Notes: generated by a model from the letters alone, not told the origin. 64,000 nucleotides of DNA from Salinisphaera hydrothermalis (GCF_040361195.1 NZ_APNE01000005.1), one strand, 5' to 3'; shown: positions 9,811-21,284, counted from the stretch's first letter. Translations and numbers: made by a program.

Positions 9811-10602
9811 CTAGCTCGCCTCGCTCGCCGGTTCCTCGTGCAGCACCATGCGCAGGAACTGGCGGGTCCGATCCTCGGCTGGATCGGTAAAGATCTTGGA
9901 CGGCGCGCCCTGTTCCAGGATCTGGCCGTCGCAGAAGAAACAGACTCGGTCGGCCACATCCCGGGCAAACCCCATCTCGTGGGTCACGATGAGCATGGTC
10001 AGATCATGCTCTGCGGCCAGATCCTTGATGACCTGCAGTACGTCGCCGACCATTTCCGGATCCAGCGCCGAGGTGGGTTCGTCGAACAACAACAATTTCG
10101 GCCGCATGGCCATGGCCCGGGCGATCGCCACGCGCTGTTTCTGCCCGCCCGACAGCGAATTGGGATAGGCCTCCCGCTTGTCGCTCATGCCCACCCGGGC
10201 AAGCAGCTCGTCCGCGCGGGCTTCCGCCTCCTTGCGCGAGAGTTTCAGCACTTTCATCGGCGCTTCGATAATGTTGCGCAGCACTGTCATATTGGGGAAC
10301 AGATTGAAGTGCTGAAACACCATGCCGACATTGCCGCGCATCTTGCGCAAGTGCTTGTCGGACGCCGGCTTCAAGTTGTTGCCCACACCCTCATGCCAAA
10401 GCGGCTCGTCGTCGATATAGACCACGCCGTCCTGGATATCCTCGAGCGTCATCAGAATACGCAGCACGGTGGACTTGCCCGAACCGGACGGGCCCATAAG
10501 CACCACCCGCTCGCCGGGTGTCAGCTCGAAGTCGAAATCCCGCAGGATGACGGTATCGCCGAAACTCTTGGTGACCTTGTCGAAGCGAACGATCGGTTTC
10601 AT
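9811..10602 (-). CDS. ehuA: Ectoine/hydroxyectoine-type ABC importer, ATPase (EhuA-like)
   Basis: ATP-binding subunit of a polar amino acid-type importer, 263 residues. Walker A is GPSGSGKST, signature LSGGQKQRVAIARAM, Walker B LLLFDEPTSALDPE. The insert with EPLWHEGVGNNL and HLRKMRGNVGMVFQHFNLFP agrees with the EhuA subgroup. The start at 10602 overlaps the upstream permease stop by four bases. A longer frame extends to 10962 but is antisense-like. Transcribed last in ehuB-ehuC-ehuD-ehuA. Ectoine specificity is inferred from the whole cluster. Confidence 0.85.
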   Translation of the reverse strand: MKPIVRFDKVTKSFGDTVILRDFDFELTPGERVVLMGPSGSGKSTVLRILMTLEDIQDGVVYIDDEPLWHEGVGNNLKPASDKHLRKMRGNVGMVFQHFNLFPNMTVLRNIIEAPMKVLKLSRKEAEARADELLARVGMSDKREAYPNSLSGGQKQRVAIARAMAMRPKLLLFDEPTSALDPEMVGDVLQVIKDLAAEHDLTMLIVTHEMGFARDVADRVCFFCDGQILEQGAPSKIFTDPAEDRTRQFLRMVLHEEPASEAS

Positions 10603-11294
10603 TTGACGGCTATCCCCGCACGCGGCAGGCGTTTTTCGATGAATTTGACGAACCCGGCGCTGATCAGCGTCAGGATCAGGAACAGAATGCCCACCATGGT
10701 GATCGGCACCATGTAGCGATAGGTGCGGTCGCCGATAATGTTGGCGACATGCAGCACCTCCATCACGGTGATCGCCGACAGAATCGGCGTGTCCTTGATG
10801 ATCGACACCAGATAGTTGCCCAGCGCGGGGATGATGCGCGGGATCGCCTGCGGAATGACGATGTCGCGATAGGTCTGCCAGGTGCTCAAGTTGAGCGCCC
10901 GCGCTGCTTCCCACTGACCGTTGGGCACGGCCTGCAACCCGGCTCGATAGACCTCGGAACAATAAGCGCTGTACTGGACCCCGAGCGCGAGGATGCCTGC
11001 CTCGAGCGCCGGCAGCGTAATGCCCGTGCTCGATGGCAGGACGTAGAAAATGAAGAACAGCTGGATCAACAACGGCGTATCGCGTACGAACTCGATCACG
11101 AAGCCGACCGGCCAGGATATGAAGCGCGTGGGCGCCGAGCGCGCCAGTGCGAACACCAGTCCCAGCGTCATGGCGATGAGAAAGCCGAAGATCGTCGCGA
11201 TGATGGTGATCTTCATGCCGATGAGCAGCATCGGGATAATCGACCAGGCGAACGTCCAGTCGTTGGTCAGATCCCAGGACATTCCGAACAGCAT
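10599..11294 (-). CDS. ehuD: Ectoine/hydroxyectoine-type ABC importer, permease (EhuD-like)
   Basis: HisMQ-family permease of 231 residues with an N-terminal hydrophobic helix and about four more. The EAA loop is EAARALNLSTWQTYRDIVIPQ, minus its ends, with IIPALGNYLVSIIKDTP after it. The segment LSAITVMEVLHVANIIG closely follows the EhuD pattern. The start ATG shares one base with the upstream stop (TGATG), a sign of translational coupling with ehuC. Confidence 0.82.
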   Translation of the reverse strand: MLFGMSWDLTNDWTFAWSIIPMLLIGMKITIIATIFGFLIAMTLGLVFALARSAPTRFISWPVGFVIEFVRDTPLLIQLFFIFYVLPSSTGITLPALEAGILALGVQYSAYCSEVYRAGLQAVPNGQWEAARALNLSTWQTYRDIVIPQAIPRIIPALGNYLVSIIKDTPILSAITVMEVLHVANIIGDRTYRYMVPITMVGILFLILTLISAGFVKFIEKRLPRAGIAVK

Positions 11295-11968
11295 CAGCGG
11301 GCCACCTCGCGACCGGAAACCTTTTCGAAGTAACGCTCGAGCAGGCGCATCGCGCCCATGAGCACCAGCGCCATGACGAAGTAGAACAACAGCGTCAGCC
11401 CCAGAATGGTGATGGTGTCGCTCTCGAACGCGCGATTGCGTAGATCATCGGCCTGGAAGGCCAGATCCGACAGGCTGATCAGCGAGACGAGAGACGAATC
11501 CTTCAGATTCTGGATCGCGAGATTGCCGAACGGCGGCATCATCTCGATGATCGACTGCGGCAGCAGAATGCGCCGCAGCGTCTGGCCCGGGGTAAAGTTC
11601 AGGGCCCGCGCGGCTTCCAGCTGCCCCTCGTCGACCGACTGCAGCGCGCCGCGCACGACCTCTGCACCATAGGCGCCGATGTTCAGAGACAGCCCGAGAA
11701 TACCGGCAGCGACCGGCGAGATATGAATACCGATAAGCACGGGCAAGGCGTAGTACAGCCAGAACAGCTGCACCAGCAACGACGTGCCGCGGAAAATCTG
11801 GACATAGGTCTTGGACAGCCAGCGCGCCGGGGCGAAGTGCGACAACGAGCCGATGCCGGACGCAAAAGCCAGAATCGCGCCGCCGACAGTCGAGGCCAGC
11901 GTAATCCAGATCGTGACATACGCCCCTTGCAGCAGCGCATCGATGATCTGGTCGAAGGTCACTCCCAT
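11294..11968 (-). CDS. ehuC: Ectoine/hydroxyectoine-type ABC importer, permease (EhuC-like)
   Basis: Second HisMQ-family permease, 224 residues, with a strong AGAGGAG ribosome site. The motif EAARALNFTPGQTLRRILLP is the EAA loop, and DSSLVSLISLSDLAFQADDL matches the EhuC subgroup. It pairs with EhuD to form the heterodimeric membrane channel. It starts 128 bases after the end of the binding-protein gene, a gap that may allow separate control of the more abundant binding protein. Confidence 0.82.
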   Translation of the reverse strand: MGVTFDQIIDALLQGAYVTIWITLASTVGGAILAFASGIGSLSHFAPARWLSKTYVQIFRGTSLLVQLFWLYYALPVLIGIHISPVAAGILGLSLNIGAYGAEVVRGALQSVDEGQLEAARALNFTPGQTLRRILLPQSIIEMMPPFGNLAIQNLKDSSLVSLISLSDLAFQADDLRNRAFESDTITILGLTLLFYFVMALVLMGAMRLLERYFEKVSGREVAR

Positions 11969-12096
11969 GGCAACTCCTCTGCGGAACGCCGCCCTAATAA
12001 AAGGCTGGCGTCGACGAAATCCGGCCGCCGCGAACCCACGCGACGGCCGGCATCGGATACCCGGCCGGGATTTGCCCGGTCAGGTCACGGCGGCAG

Positions 12097-12972
12097 TTAA
12101 CTGTCCGCCGAGCAGAGCTGCTGGGTGGTCTTGTTGAAGACCTTCTCGATCGACCCTTCGTCCAGACCGTATTTCTTCATGGTCTGCTTCCAGCCGTCGG
12201 TCTTCTGGTAGGCGGCCAGCTTCTTGTCGAACGCCTCGCGCAGAGTGTCGTTACCCTTGGCGAAGGTGAAGCCGCCCCAGCTGCGCTGCGGCTTGCCGTC
12301 GATGACCGGATCCTTGAACGGCAGCGCCTGCTCGACCCGCGAGGACTTCTTAGCGAGCATCGCAACGGTCAGCTGCGTGGCCGCATAGCCGCTGATACGG
12401 CCCGAGGTGACCGCCGAGATCGCATCGGAGTTGGCGCGCAGCGACACGATCTGATCACTCTTGATACCGCTCTTCTGGGCAAAGCCGAGCTGATTGGCGC
12501 CCGAGACGATGCCGAACTTGAGGTTATGGTTCTTCACGAAGGCATCGTAGCCGTGGATATTGTCGGGGTTGCCCTTCTTCACGAGCACGCCTTCGCCGTA
12601 GGTGCTGTTCGGGATCGAGTAATCGACCTGCGAGCATCGCTGCGGCTGGATCGCCTGGGACGCGGCCACCATGTCCACACGATCGGCCTTGAGCGACGGG
12701 ATCAGCGAACCGAACGGGACGACCGTCCACTTGATGTGCTTGATACCCATTTCCTTGAGCACGTGCTTGGCCACGCTCGGACCCAGACCAACCGCTGTAT
12801 CCCCCTCCATGAAGCCATAGGGGATCTCGTTGGCGATCGCGATGCGAATCGTGCCCGATTGCTTGATCTGCTCCAGCGTACGCGCCTGGGCCGTGCCGAC
12901 GGCACCGGCGACACAGGCCAGCGCAACGGCTGCACTGGCGGCCATCGACGTCAATCGCATGGATTTCATCAT
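12097..12972 (-). CDS. ehuB: Ectoine/hydroxyectoine-binding protein (EhuB-like)
   Basis: Periplasmic solute-binding protein of family 3, 291 residues. Signal peptide at 1-30 (Ala-rich core, AQA cleavage). Features shared with EhuB: RIAIANEIPYGF at the start of lobe 1, FGSLIPSLKADRVDM, the QRCSQVDYS motif with its Cys, VKKGNP, and a second Cys near the C-terminus (QLC), which may form a disulfide with the first. The gene has a GGGAGA ribosome site. Ectoines are osmolytes also used as nutrients; a different polar osmolyte is possible. Confidence 0.8.
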   Translation of the reverse strand: MMKSMRLTSMAASAAVALACVAGAVGTAQARTLEQIKQSGTIRIAIANEIPYGFMEGDTAVGLGPSVAKHVLKEMGIKHIKWTVVPFGSLIPSLKADRVDMVAASQAIQPQRCSQVDYSIPNSTYGEGVLVKKGNPDNIHGYDAFVKNHNLKFGIVSGANQLGFAQKSGIKSDQIVSLRANSDAISAVTSGRISGYAATQLTVAMLAKKSSRVEQALPFKDPVIDGKPQRSWGGFTFAKGNDTLREAFDKKLAAYQKTDGWKQTMKKYGLDEGSIEKVFNKTTQQLCSADS

Positions 12973-13476
12973 GTGAAGTCTCCCTCGTTGCGGTTACAGC
13001 CCGTTCGCAGCCGCCGCGATCGCACGGACATGCCGCGAGCGACCGGGCCTCGATCCGAGCCCTAAGTTCGTTTTTGACCATGCAACATCCGAGCCGGGCT
13101 TACAAATAAGACAGCGGTCGTATTCGCACCGATTCGATGCATGAAACGAAGCGATCCGGACCCAAACGCACAAGCACAAATCGGTGCGTAATCAGGTGCC
13201 TGCGTGATACAGCAATAGTCTCGAAAGAGCTCTAAAGGCGCTTTTGAATCAATCACCTGTCGATCACCTCGCCGGCCGGGATTTACTCTTTCGCCATCGG
13301 TTCTGCACATTTTTGGTGCAGACCTGGTCGCGCCTCGTCCAGGTCGTGCTCGACTTTGGTCGCGGGCCTCCCCGGAACAGTCTGATCAGGCGATATTTGC
13401 GCATCGATCGATAGCCTTGTCCGGACGCCTTGGGCTAACCTGTTCGGCTTGCTCCCCCAACCGATATGCTTTACGC
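12973..13476. other. Divergent intergenic region between ehuB and the tas-like gene
   Basis: About 500 bases that must hold the promoters of the ehu operon (minus) and of the aldo-keto reductase (plus). No protein-like frame is convincing. The one clear structure is the inverted repeat at 13303-13321. I did not find a clean sigma-70 pair. Confidence 0.5.
13303..13321. promoter_or_regulatory. Inverted repeat, candidate operator
   Basis: CTGCAC (13303-13308), seven bases ATTTTTG, then GTGCAG (13316-13321): a perfect 6-base inverted repeat with an A+T-rich centre, between two divergent genes. Such spacing is typical of a dimeric repressor site, but no regulator gene is adjacent. It lies 331 bases from ehuB and 156 bases from the reductase, so the latter is the more likely target. 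Confidence 0.35.
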
Positions 13477-14523
13477 ATGGAATACCGCAAGCTCGGTCCC
13501 ACAGCGCTCGAAGTCAGCGCCATCTGTCTCGGGACCATGACCTTTGGCGAACAGAACAGCGAAGCCGACGCTCACGAACAGCTCGACTACGCCCTCGATC
13601 GCGGCGTGAACTTCATCGACGCGGCCGAGATGTACCCGGTCCCGCCGCGGGCTGAAACCCAGGGCCGGACAGAGACCTATATCGGCAGCTGGCTGGCCCG
13701 CACGGGCCGGCGCGACGATGTCGTGCTGGCCACCAAGGTGACCGGGCACGCGCGCACGCCGATGGAATATCTGCGTGACGGCGAAACGCCCCGCCTGACG
13801 CCTGATCACATTCGGCGTGCGATCGAAGGCAGCCTGGCGCGCCTGCAGACCGACCATATCGATCTCTACCAGCTGCACTGGCCGGACCGGTCCACCAACA
13901 CTTTCGGCAAGCGCGGCTATATCCACGATGCCAGCGAGACGCCGGTGCCGATCGAGGAAACGCTCGGCGAACTCGCGCGCCTGGTCGACGAAGGCAAGAT
14001 CCGATACGTCGGCCTGTCCAACGAAACGCCCTGGGGCGTGATGCGTTTCCTGCGCGCGGCTGAGCGTGAGTCGCTGCCGCGGGCGGTTTCCATCCAGAAC
14101 CCCTACTCGCTGCTCAATCGTACGTTCGAGATCGGGCTGGCCGAGTGTTCGATTCGTGAACAGATCGGCCTGCTGGCGTATTCGCCCCTGGCCTTCGGCA
14201 TGCTCTCGGGCAAGTATCTGGACGGGGCCAAACCGGAAGGCGCACGCCTGACGCGTTGGGAGCGCTTCGCGCGTTACAGCGGCGAGCGCGCTGCTCAGGC
14301 AACCGCCGACTACGTGGCACTGGCCCGCGAGCACGGCCTGGATCCGGCCCAGATGGCGCTGGCTTACGTCACCAGCCGCGACTTCGTGACGTCCAACATC
14401 ATCGGCGCAACCACGATGGAACAGCTGGCCTCGAACATCGACAGCGCCGAGCTGACGCTGTCGGACGAGGTACTGGCTGGCATTGAGGCGATCCACGCCG
14501 ACAATCCGGACCCTTCGCCTTAG
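13477..14523 (+). CDS. tas: Tas-like NADP-dependent aldo-keto reductase
   Basis: 348-residue TIM-barrel oxidoreductase closely following E. coli Tas. It begins MEYRKLGPTALEVS and has the nearly invariant LGTMTFGEQNSEADAHEQLD. Catalytic residues are Asp and Tyr in FIDAAEMYPVPPR, a Lys in LATKVTG, and a His in YQLHWPDR. IQNPYSLLNRTFEIGLAE and GATTMEQL complete the cofactor pocket. The substrate is unknown; in E. coli Tas complements tyrosine auxotrophy under starvation. Monocistronic, ending at a strong terminator. Confidence 0.93.
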   Translation: MEYRKLGPTALEVSAICLGTMTFGEQNSEADAHEQLDYALDRGVNFIDAAEMYPVPPRAETQGRTETYIGSWLARTGRRDDVVLATKVTGHARTPMEYLRDGETPRLTPDHIRRAIEGSLARLQTDHIDLYQLHWPDRSTNTFGKRGYIHDASETPVPIEETLGELARLVDEGKIRYVGLSNETPWGVMRFLRAAERESLPRAVSIQNPYSLLNRTFEIGLAECSIREQIGLLAYSPLAFGMLSGKYLDGAKPEGARLTRWERFARYSGERAAQATADYVALAREHGLDPAQMALAYVTSRDFVTSNIIGATTMEQLASNIDSAELTLSDEVLAGIEAIHADNPDPSP

Positions 14524-14554
14524 GGTGTATCTCGTGACGTAAGGACCAAGCCCA

Positions 14555-14590
14555 CAAAAAAGCCGGTGCGATCACGCACCGGCTTTTTTT
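14555..14590. terminator. Bidirectional rho-independent terminator
   Basis: Stem AGCCGGTGCG (14561-14570) and CGCACCGGCT (14575-14584) with a 4-base loop. T-run 14584-14590 on the plus strand and A-run 14555-14561 (U-run on the minus strand). It serves both the tas-like gene and the convergent HMG-CoA synthase gene. Confidence 0.93.
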
Positions 14591-14611
14591 ATCGGATCGT
14601 CGCGATTGGGA

Positions 14612-16117
14612 TCAGCCGACGGCTTTCTTGGCCGCAGCGCCGGCCTCGGCAGCCGGCACGTAGCGATAGTATTCGATGCCGACATCGCGGAAATCCGGGC
14701 GATCGATATTGCCGATCCGATCGACGACGAACTCATCGCTGGCAGGCGCAGGCTCGACGTCGGCCGGGTGGCCGTCGTGCAGCGCGGCATATTGCTCCGC
14801 ACTCAGATCCAGCGGCTGGCCGAGCGCCTCAGTGAAGTTAATACGGGCCGCCGCCGCTTCCCAGTTCTCGGCCACGCGCATGGGCAGCGCCTCCGCCGCG
14901 TCGCCACTGCCATAACCGAGCGCAAGCCACTGCTGCCCCCCGAGGTTGAGCGTATCGCGATGGGCCTGGGTGAAACCGGCAGCCAGCCAGGCCGGCAGCG
15001 CGGCGGTATAGAGATTGCCCAGATCCCGCATCATCTCGCTGCCAAGCGAGAGCTTGCCGGCCACGAGGTTCTGCCAGAGCTCGGTCTTGCGCAAATAGCG
15101 CATCAGATCGCCGGCCAGCGGAAAGGCATCCTTGCCGGATTCGCCCGCCGCCACGCGCGAACGCATATCGGGCGCGACGTTGCGAATCTCGGCCAGCAGC
15201 GCGTGCGGATCGATGCCGGCGGCTTCTGCGTATTCGCACAGCTCGGCGCGGTTGTCGTCGTCGCCGTCGGCCAGCGCGAACAGATAGGCCATCGCCCAAC
15301 CGGCGGACGGCATACGGTGATACGGCCGGTGCATGAACACCGCATCCACGGTATGGAAGTAGTCCGCACGGCGCCCGCCGCCACGACGCGCCAGCATGGC
15401 GTTGATCGCGGCCCGCGTGGCATCCACATAACAACTAGTGGAATAGCGGCCGTTGAACACCGGCAGATCCTGCATCTGGCCGTCGCTACGCTGGGGCTGA
15501 CCGCGGAAACGCGCGAACGGCTTGCGGAAGTCGACCATGCGATAGTCCGAGGCACTGCCCGAACTAGAGAGGTCGATATGCAGCAGCTTCGGCTCGGCTT
15601 CGAGCAGAATTGCTACCGCGCCAGCGCCCTGGGTCGGCTCACCGGACGAGCCGCGCTCGTATTCGGCGATATCCGAACAGACGACGATTGCCTTGCGGTC
15701 CGCGCCGTCGGTCGCCAGATAGCGCAGCGCGCCCTTGAGCGCGTACACGCCGCCGAGGCAGGCGTGCTTGTATTCGGGGACTTCGCATTCGCGCGCCATG
15801 GGCGGCAGATCGTGCGCGGCGAGCGCATCATCGAGCATGCCCTTGACGATGACCGCGCCGGCCGAATTATCACTCGAGGATTCGGTCCCCAGCGCCAGAT
15901 AGCCGATCTCGCGCGGATCGATATCGTAGGCTTCGATCAGCCGCCAGACCGCATTGGCGGCGAGCGTGTACACGCTCTGCTCGGGCCCGCGCATGCGAAA
16001 GCTGCGGCCCACCACTTTGCGAACCTTGTCCCAGGGCTGGTCGTTCCACTCACACCAGTCCTCAAGGTTGACACGATACGGCGGCAGATAAAGCGCCAGT
16101 CCACTGATTCCCGGCAT
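14612..16117 (-). CDS. mvaS: Hydroxymethylglutaryl-CoA synthase
   Basis: Condenses acetyl-CoA with acetoacetyl-CoA to HMG-CoA, the first committed step of the mevalonate route. From the ATG near 16117 the protein has 501 residues. Thiolase fold with Glu79 (LGTESSSD), nucleophile Cys120 (KHACLGG) and His263 (FMHRPYH). The GSSGEPTQGAGAVA and LALGYGSGD motifs are also present, as is the closing IGNID...YYRY segment. Gram-positive MvaS is nearer 390 residues, so this is a long form. The frame extends to a GTG at 16156, but the family begins at MPGISGLALYLP. Divergent from the mevalonate operon. Confidence 0.92.
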   Translation of the reverse strand: MPGISGLALYLPPYRVNLEDWCEWNDQPWDKVRKVVGRSFRMRGPEQSVYTLAANAVWRLIEAYDIDPREIGYLALGTESSSDNSAGAVIVKGMLDDALAAHDLPPMARECEVPEYKHACLGGVYALKGALRYLATDGADRKAIVVCSDIAEYERGSSGEPTQGAGAVAILLEAEPKLLHIDLSSSGSASDYRMVDFRKPFARFRGQPQRSDGQMQDLPVFNGRYSTSCYVDATRAAINAMLARRGGGRRADYFHTVDAVFMHRPYHRMPSAGWAMAYLFALADGDDDNRAELCEYAEAAGIDPHALLAEIRNVAPDMRSRVAAGESGKDAFPLAGDLMRYLRKTELWQNLVAGKLSLGSEMMRDLGNLYTAALPAWLAAGFTQAHRDTLNLGGQQWLALGYGSGDAAEALPMRVAENWEAAAARINFTEALGQPLDLSAEQYAALHDGHPADVEPAPASDEFVVDRIGNIDRPDFRDVGIEYYRYVPAAEAGAAAKKAVG

Positions 16118-16157
16118 GGTCGTTCTCGTTGTCCGGCGGCCCGCAATGCGCGCCACG

Positions 16158-16186
16158 TGAATATTTCGTGAGGGCTATGCTAACAA
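16158..16186 (-). promoter_or_regulatory. Candidate promoter of the HMG-CoA synthase gene
   Basis: On the minus strand TTGTTA (16186-16181), 17 bases, then TATTCA (16163-16158), giving an mRNA leader of about 35 bases. The plus-strand promoter of the divergent mevalonate operon must lie between here and 16286, but I cannot point to it. Confidence 0.4.
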
Positions 16187-16285
16187 ATGGTGCACAGTGC
16201 AAGGGCAATCGGGCTCGGCAGATCGATAGCGATGGCGTATCCTTTCGCGCGAAATCGTTGTTCAAAAGCTGACGGCACCCTGATT

Positions 16286-17257
16286 ATGAGCCAAGCCACT
16301 GCGCGCGCCCACAGCAATATCGCGCTGATCAAGTACTGGGGCAAGCGCGCGGGTCCGCGCAATTTGCCGGCGGTCGGGTCGATCTCGGTCACGCTCGACG
16401 CGCTGTATACCGACACCACCGTGGTGTTCGACGACACCCTCTCCGCGGATTGCGCCCAACTCGACGACAAGCCCGCCGATACCGCGCGGCTGACCCCGTT
16501 TCTCGACCTGGTACGCACACGCGCCGGCATCGACACGCGCGCGTCGATCGTCTCCGCCAACAACTTCCCGACCGGGGCCGGCCTGGCCTCCTCGGCTTCG
16601 GGGTTTGCGGCGCTGTCCTTGGCGGCCACGCGCGCCGCCGGGCTCGAACTCGACGCGCGCGAGTTGTCGATCCTGTCGCGGCAGGGTTCCGGCTCGGCGG
16701 CCCGCTCGATCTTCGGCGGCTTTGCCGAAATGCATCGCGGCACGCGCGACGACGGCAGCGACGCCTTCGCCGAACCGATGCTCGAACCCGAGGACTGGCC
16801 GGTGGAGATCGTGGTCGCAATCACGGACACGGCGACCAAATCGGTGAATTCGTCGATCGGCATGAGCCATCTCGACGAGCGATCCGATTATTACCAGGCC
16901 TGGATCGACCATTCCGAGAGCGATCTCGCCGCCATGCGCGATGCGATCGCGGCCCGCGATTTCGAAACCGTGGGCGCGCTCACGGAGATGAGCTGTCTCA
17001 AGCTGCATGGTCTGATGATGTCCACGCGCCCGGGGCTGATCTACTGGAACCCGGCGACCGTGGCCGCCATGCAAGCCGTCCGCAGCCTGCGCGAGGCCGG
17101 CACCCCGGTCTATTTCACGATCGATGCCGGGCCCCAGGTTAAAGCGCTTTGCGCCCCGGGATATGGAGAAGCGGTCGCCCGGTCGCTGGAAGGCGTGCCG
17201 GGAGTGCTGGAAACCCGTCGCACCGCACTCGGCCCGGCCGCGCGCGTGATCGCATGA
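16286..17257 (+). CDS. mvaD: Diphosphomevalonate decarboxylase
   Basis: ATP-dependent decarboxylation of mevalonate diphosphate to isopentenyl diphosphate. 323 residues, GHMP kinase fold. The start at 16286 gives the family N-terminus with AHSNIALIKYWGKR. The ATP loop is PTGAGLASSASGFAAL, followed by LSRQGSGSAARSIFGGFA, both diagnostic of MvaD. The catalytic Asp is expected in the C-terminal YFTIDAGPQVK. First gene of the mevalonate operon; overlaps the next by ATGA. The frame opens at 16187 but the extension has no family similarity. Confidence 0.95.
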   Translation: MSQATARAHSNIALIKYWGKRAGPRNLPAVGSISVTLDALYTDTTVVFDDTLSADCAQLDDKPADTARLTPFLDLVRTRAGIDTRASIVSANNFPTGAGLASSASGFAALSLAATRAAGLELDARELSILSRQGSGSAARSIFGGFAEMHRGTRDDGSDAFAEPMLEPEDWPVEIVVAITDTATKSVNSSIGMSHLDERSDYYQAWIDHSESDLAAMRDAIAARDFETVGALTEMSCLKLHGLMMSTRPGLIYWNPATVAAMQAVRSLREAGTPVYFTIDAGPQVKALCAPGYGEAVARSLEGVPGVLETRRTALGPAARVIA

Positions 17258-18330
17258 GCATGGCGGGCCCGATCGTCGCCAGCGCCCCCGGCAAGCTGTT
17301 CCTGATCGGCGAATATGCCGTGCTGGAAGGCGCGCCGGCGATTCTGACCGCAGTCGATCGACGCGCCCGAGTGACGCTCACCGATTCAGACGACGAATAC
17401 TGGTATCTCAACGCCCCCAACCTGGATATCGACGGACTGGCGCTGGGCGTGGACGGTCATGGTCCGGCCGAAACCGAACCCGGCCTGGCCGATCGCCTGC
17501 GCGTCTACCGCGCCGTGCTGGCGCGCGTCGTCGCTCATATCGACACCCCGCTGCCTCCGCTCAATGTCCATATCGATACCACCGATTTCGCGCGCGATGG
17601 CCACAAGCTCGGGCTCGGCTCCAGCGCGGCCGTGGCCGCGGCCCTGAGTCGGGCGCTGCTGGCCCGCGCGGGCGTCGAAGTTGGCCACGCCGAGCTGGCC
17701 GAACTGGCCATCGCGGCGCATCGCGACGCCCAGAACGGCACCGGAAGCGGCGGCGATGTCGCAACCGCGGTCTATGGCGGTATCATCGGCTACACGCGCG
17801 ATACGGCGCCGACCCCGCTGGCCTGGCCGCCGGGGCTAAGCGGCCTGGTCGTGGTGACCGGTACCGGCGCCAGCACCACCGATCTGGTCGGCCGCGTCTA
17901 CGAATACGGCAAACGAGAACCCGCCGGCTTCGCGTCCGATATCGGCCGCCTCGCCGCGCTGGCCGAGAATGCCGCGGAAGATCTCGGTCAGGCCGTGCGT
18001 TTCGTGCGACTGGCCCGTGAATTCTTCGAGGCGCTTATCGCTCTGGATCATCACGCCAAGGCCGGCATCGTCAGCGAACGCCATCATGAACTGCATGCCA
18101 CGGCGGCCCGTCATGGCGCGGTCTTCAAGAGTTCCGGCGCCGGCGGCGGCGATGTCGGCCTGCTATTCACCACCCCGAATGTGGACGAAACGGCGCTACG
18201 TCGCGAGTTCGACGCCGCCGGCGCCGACATTATCGATCTCGGTTTCGCCGCGCCCGGCGTGGCGCTGGAAAACGAAACCGATTCATCCGCCGCCCCCCGA
18301 GCAACGACAGGCGAACGTGGGCTGCGCTAA
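17254..18330 (+). CDS. mvaK2: Phosphomevalonate kinase
   Basis: GHMP-family kinase of 358 residues, converting phosphomevalonate to the diphosphate. N-terminal motif SAPGKLFLIGEYAVLEGAPA, central ATP loop LGLGSSAAVAAALSRA, then HRDAQNGTGSGGDVATAVYGG, and the third motif KSSGAGGGDVGLLF. The QNGTGSGGDVAT pattern is that of phosphomevalonate rather than mevalonate kinase, and mevalonate kinase is accounted for by the next gene. It starts within the last bases of mvaD. Confidence 0.9.
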   Translation: MSMAGPIVASAPGKLFLIGEYAVLEGAPAILTAVDRRARVTLTDSDDEYWYLNAPNLDIDGLALGVDGHGPAETEPGLADRLRVYRAVLARVVAHIDTPLPPLNVHIDTTDFARDGHKLGLGSSAAVAAALSRALLARAGVEVGHAELAELAIAAHRDAQNGTGSGGDVATAVYGGIIGYTRDTAPTPLAWPPGLSGLVVVTGTGASTTDLVGRVYEYGKREPAGFASDIGRLAALAENAAEDLGQAVRFVRLAREFFEALIALDHHAKAGIVSERHHELHATAARHGAVFKSSGAGGGDVGLLFTTPNVDETALRREFDAAGADIIDLGFAAPGVALENETDSSAAPRATTGERGLR

Positions 18331-18402
18331 ACTTATGTATTACACAACGATATCGATGCGGTGTCGGTATCGTCGACCATTCGGCGCGAGGGTTCGTTTC
18401 GC

Positions 18403-20684
<2,282 letters not shown>

Positions 20685-20688
<4 letters not shown>

Positions 20689-21284
20689 GCACGAACATGA
20701 ACGCTGGCGCCGCCGAAGTCGTCTCCTTCGACGACGAACCGTTGATCCTGGTCGACTCCGACGACAACGTACTCGGCCATATGCCCAAGGCCGAGGCACA
20801 CAAAGGCGAAGGGGTACTGCACCGCGCCTTTTCGATCTTTCTGTTCAATAGCGATGGCGAGGTACTGATGCAGCAGCGCGCCGACGCCAAGCAGCTGTGG
20901 GGCGGCTTCTGGTCGAACAGCGTCTGCAGCCATCCACGGCGCGGCGAGACAGTGCCCGAGGCGGCGCAGCGGCGCCTGCGCGAGGAAATCGGCGTCGAAG
21001 CCGACGTCACCTATCTCTACAAATTCGAGTATCACGCCCAGTTCGGCGAGATCGGCGCCGAGCACGAAATGTGTTCCGTATTTGTTGCCTGTTCGGACGC
21101 CGCCGTGGCCGGCAACCCCAACGAGATCGCCGATTTCTCGTTCATGGCGCCCGATATGCTTGATGCCGAGCTGGCCGCCCACCCGGATCGCTATACGCCC
21201 TGGCTCAAGCTCGAATGGCCCCGGATTCGTGAAGCCCATTGGGCCACGGTCGAACGCCTGACACCCGGCAACGCGGCACGCTGA
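20685..21284 (+). CDS. idi: Type I isopentenyl-diphosphate delta-isomerase
   Basis: Interconverts IPP and DMAPP, needed because the mevalonate route yields only IPP. 199 residues. Nudix-fold type I enzyme with the active-site Cys in WSNSVCSHPRRGE, the Nudix-like RRLREEIGV, and the Glu in EYHAQFGEIGAEHEM. The HRAFSIFLF and LMQQRADAKQLWGGFW segments are conserved. Last gene of the mevalonate operon, start overlapping the previous stop. Confidence 0.95.

Noticed and set aside
14606..16171. 521-residue open frame on the plus strand over the HMG-CoA synthase
   Set aside because: The minus-strand frame has all catalytic motifs of the synthase; this one is a mirror artefact.
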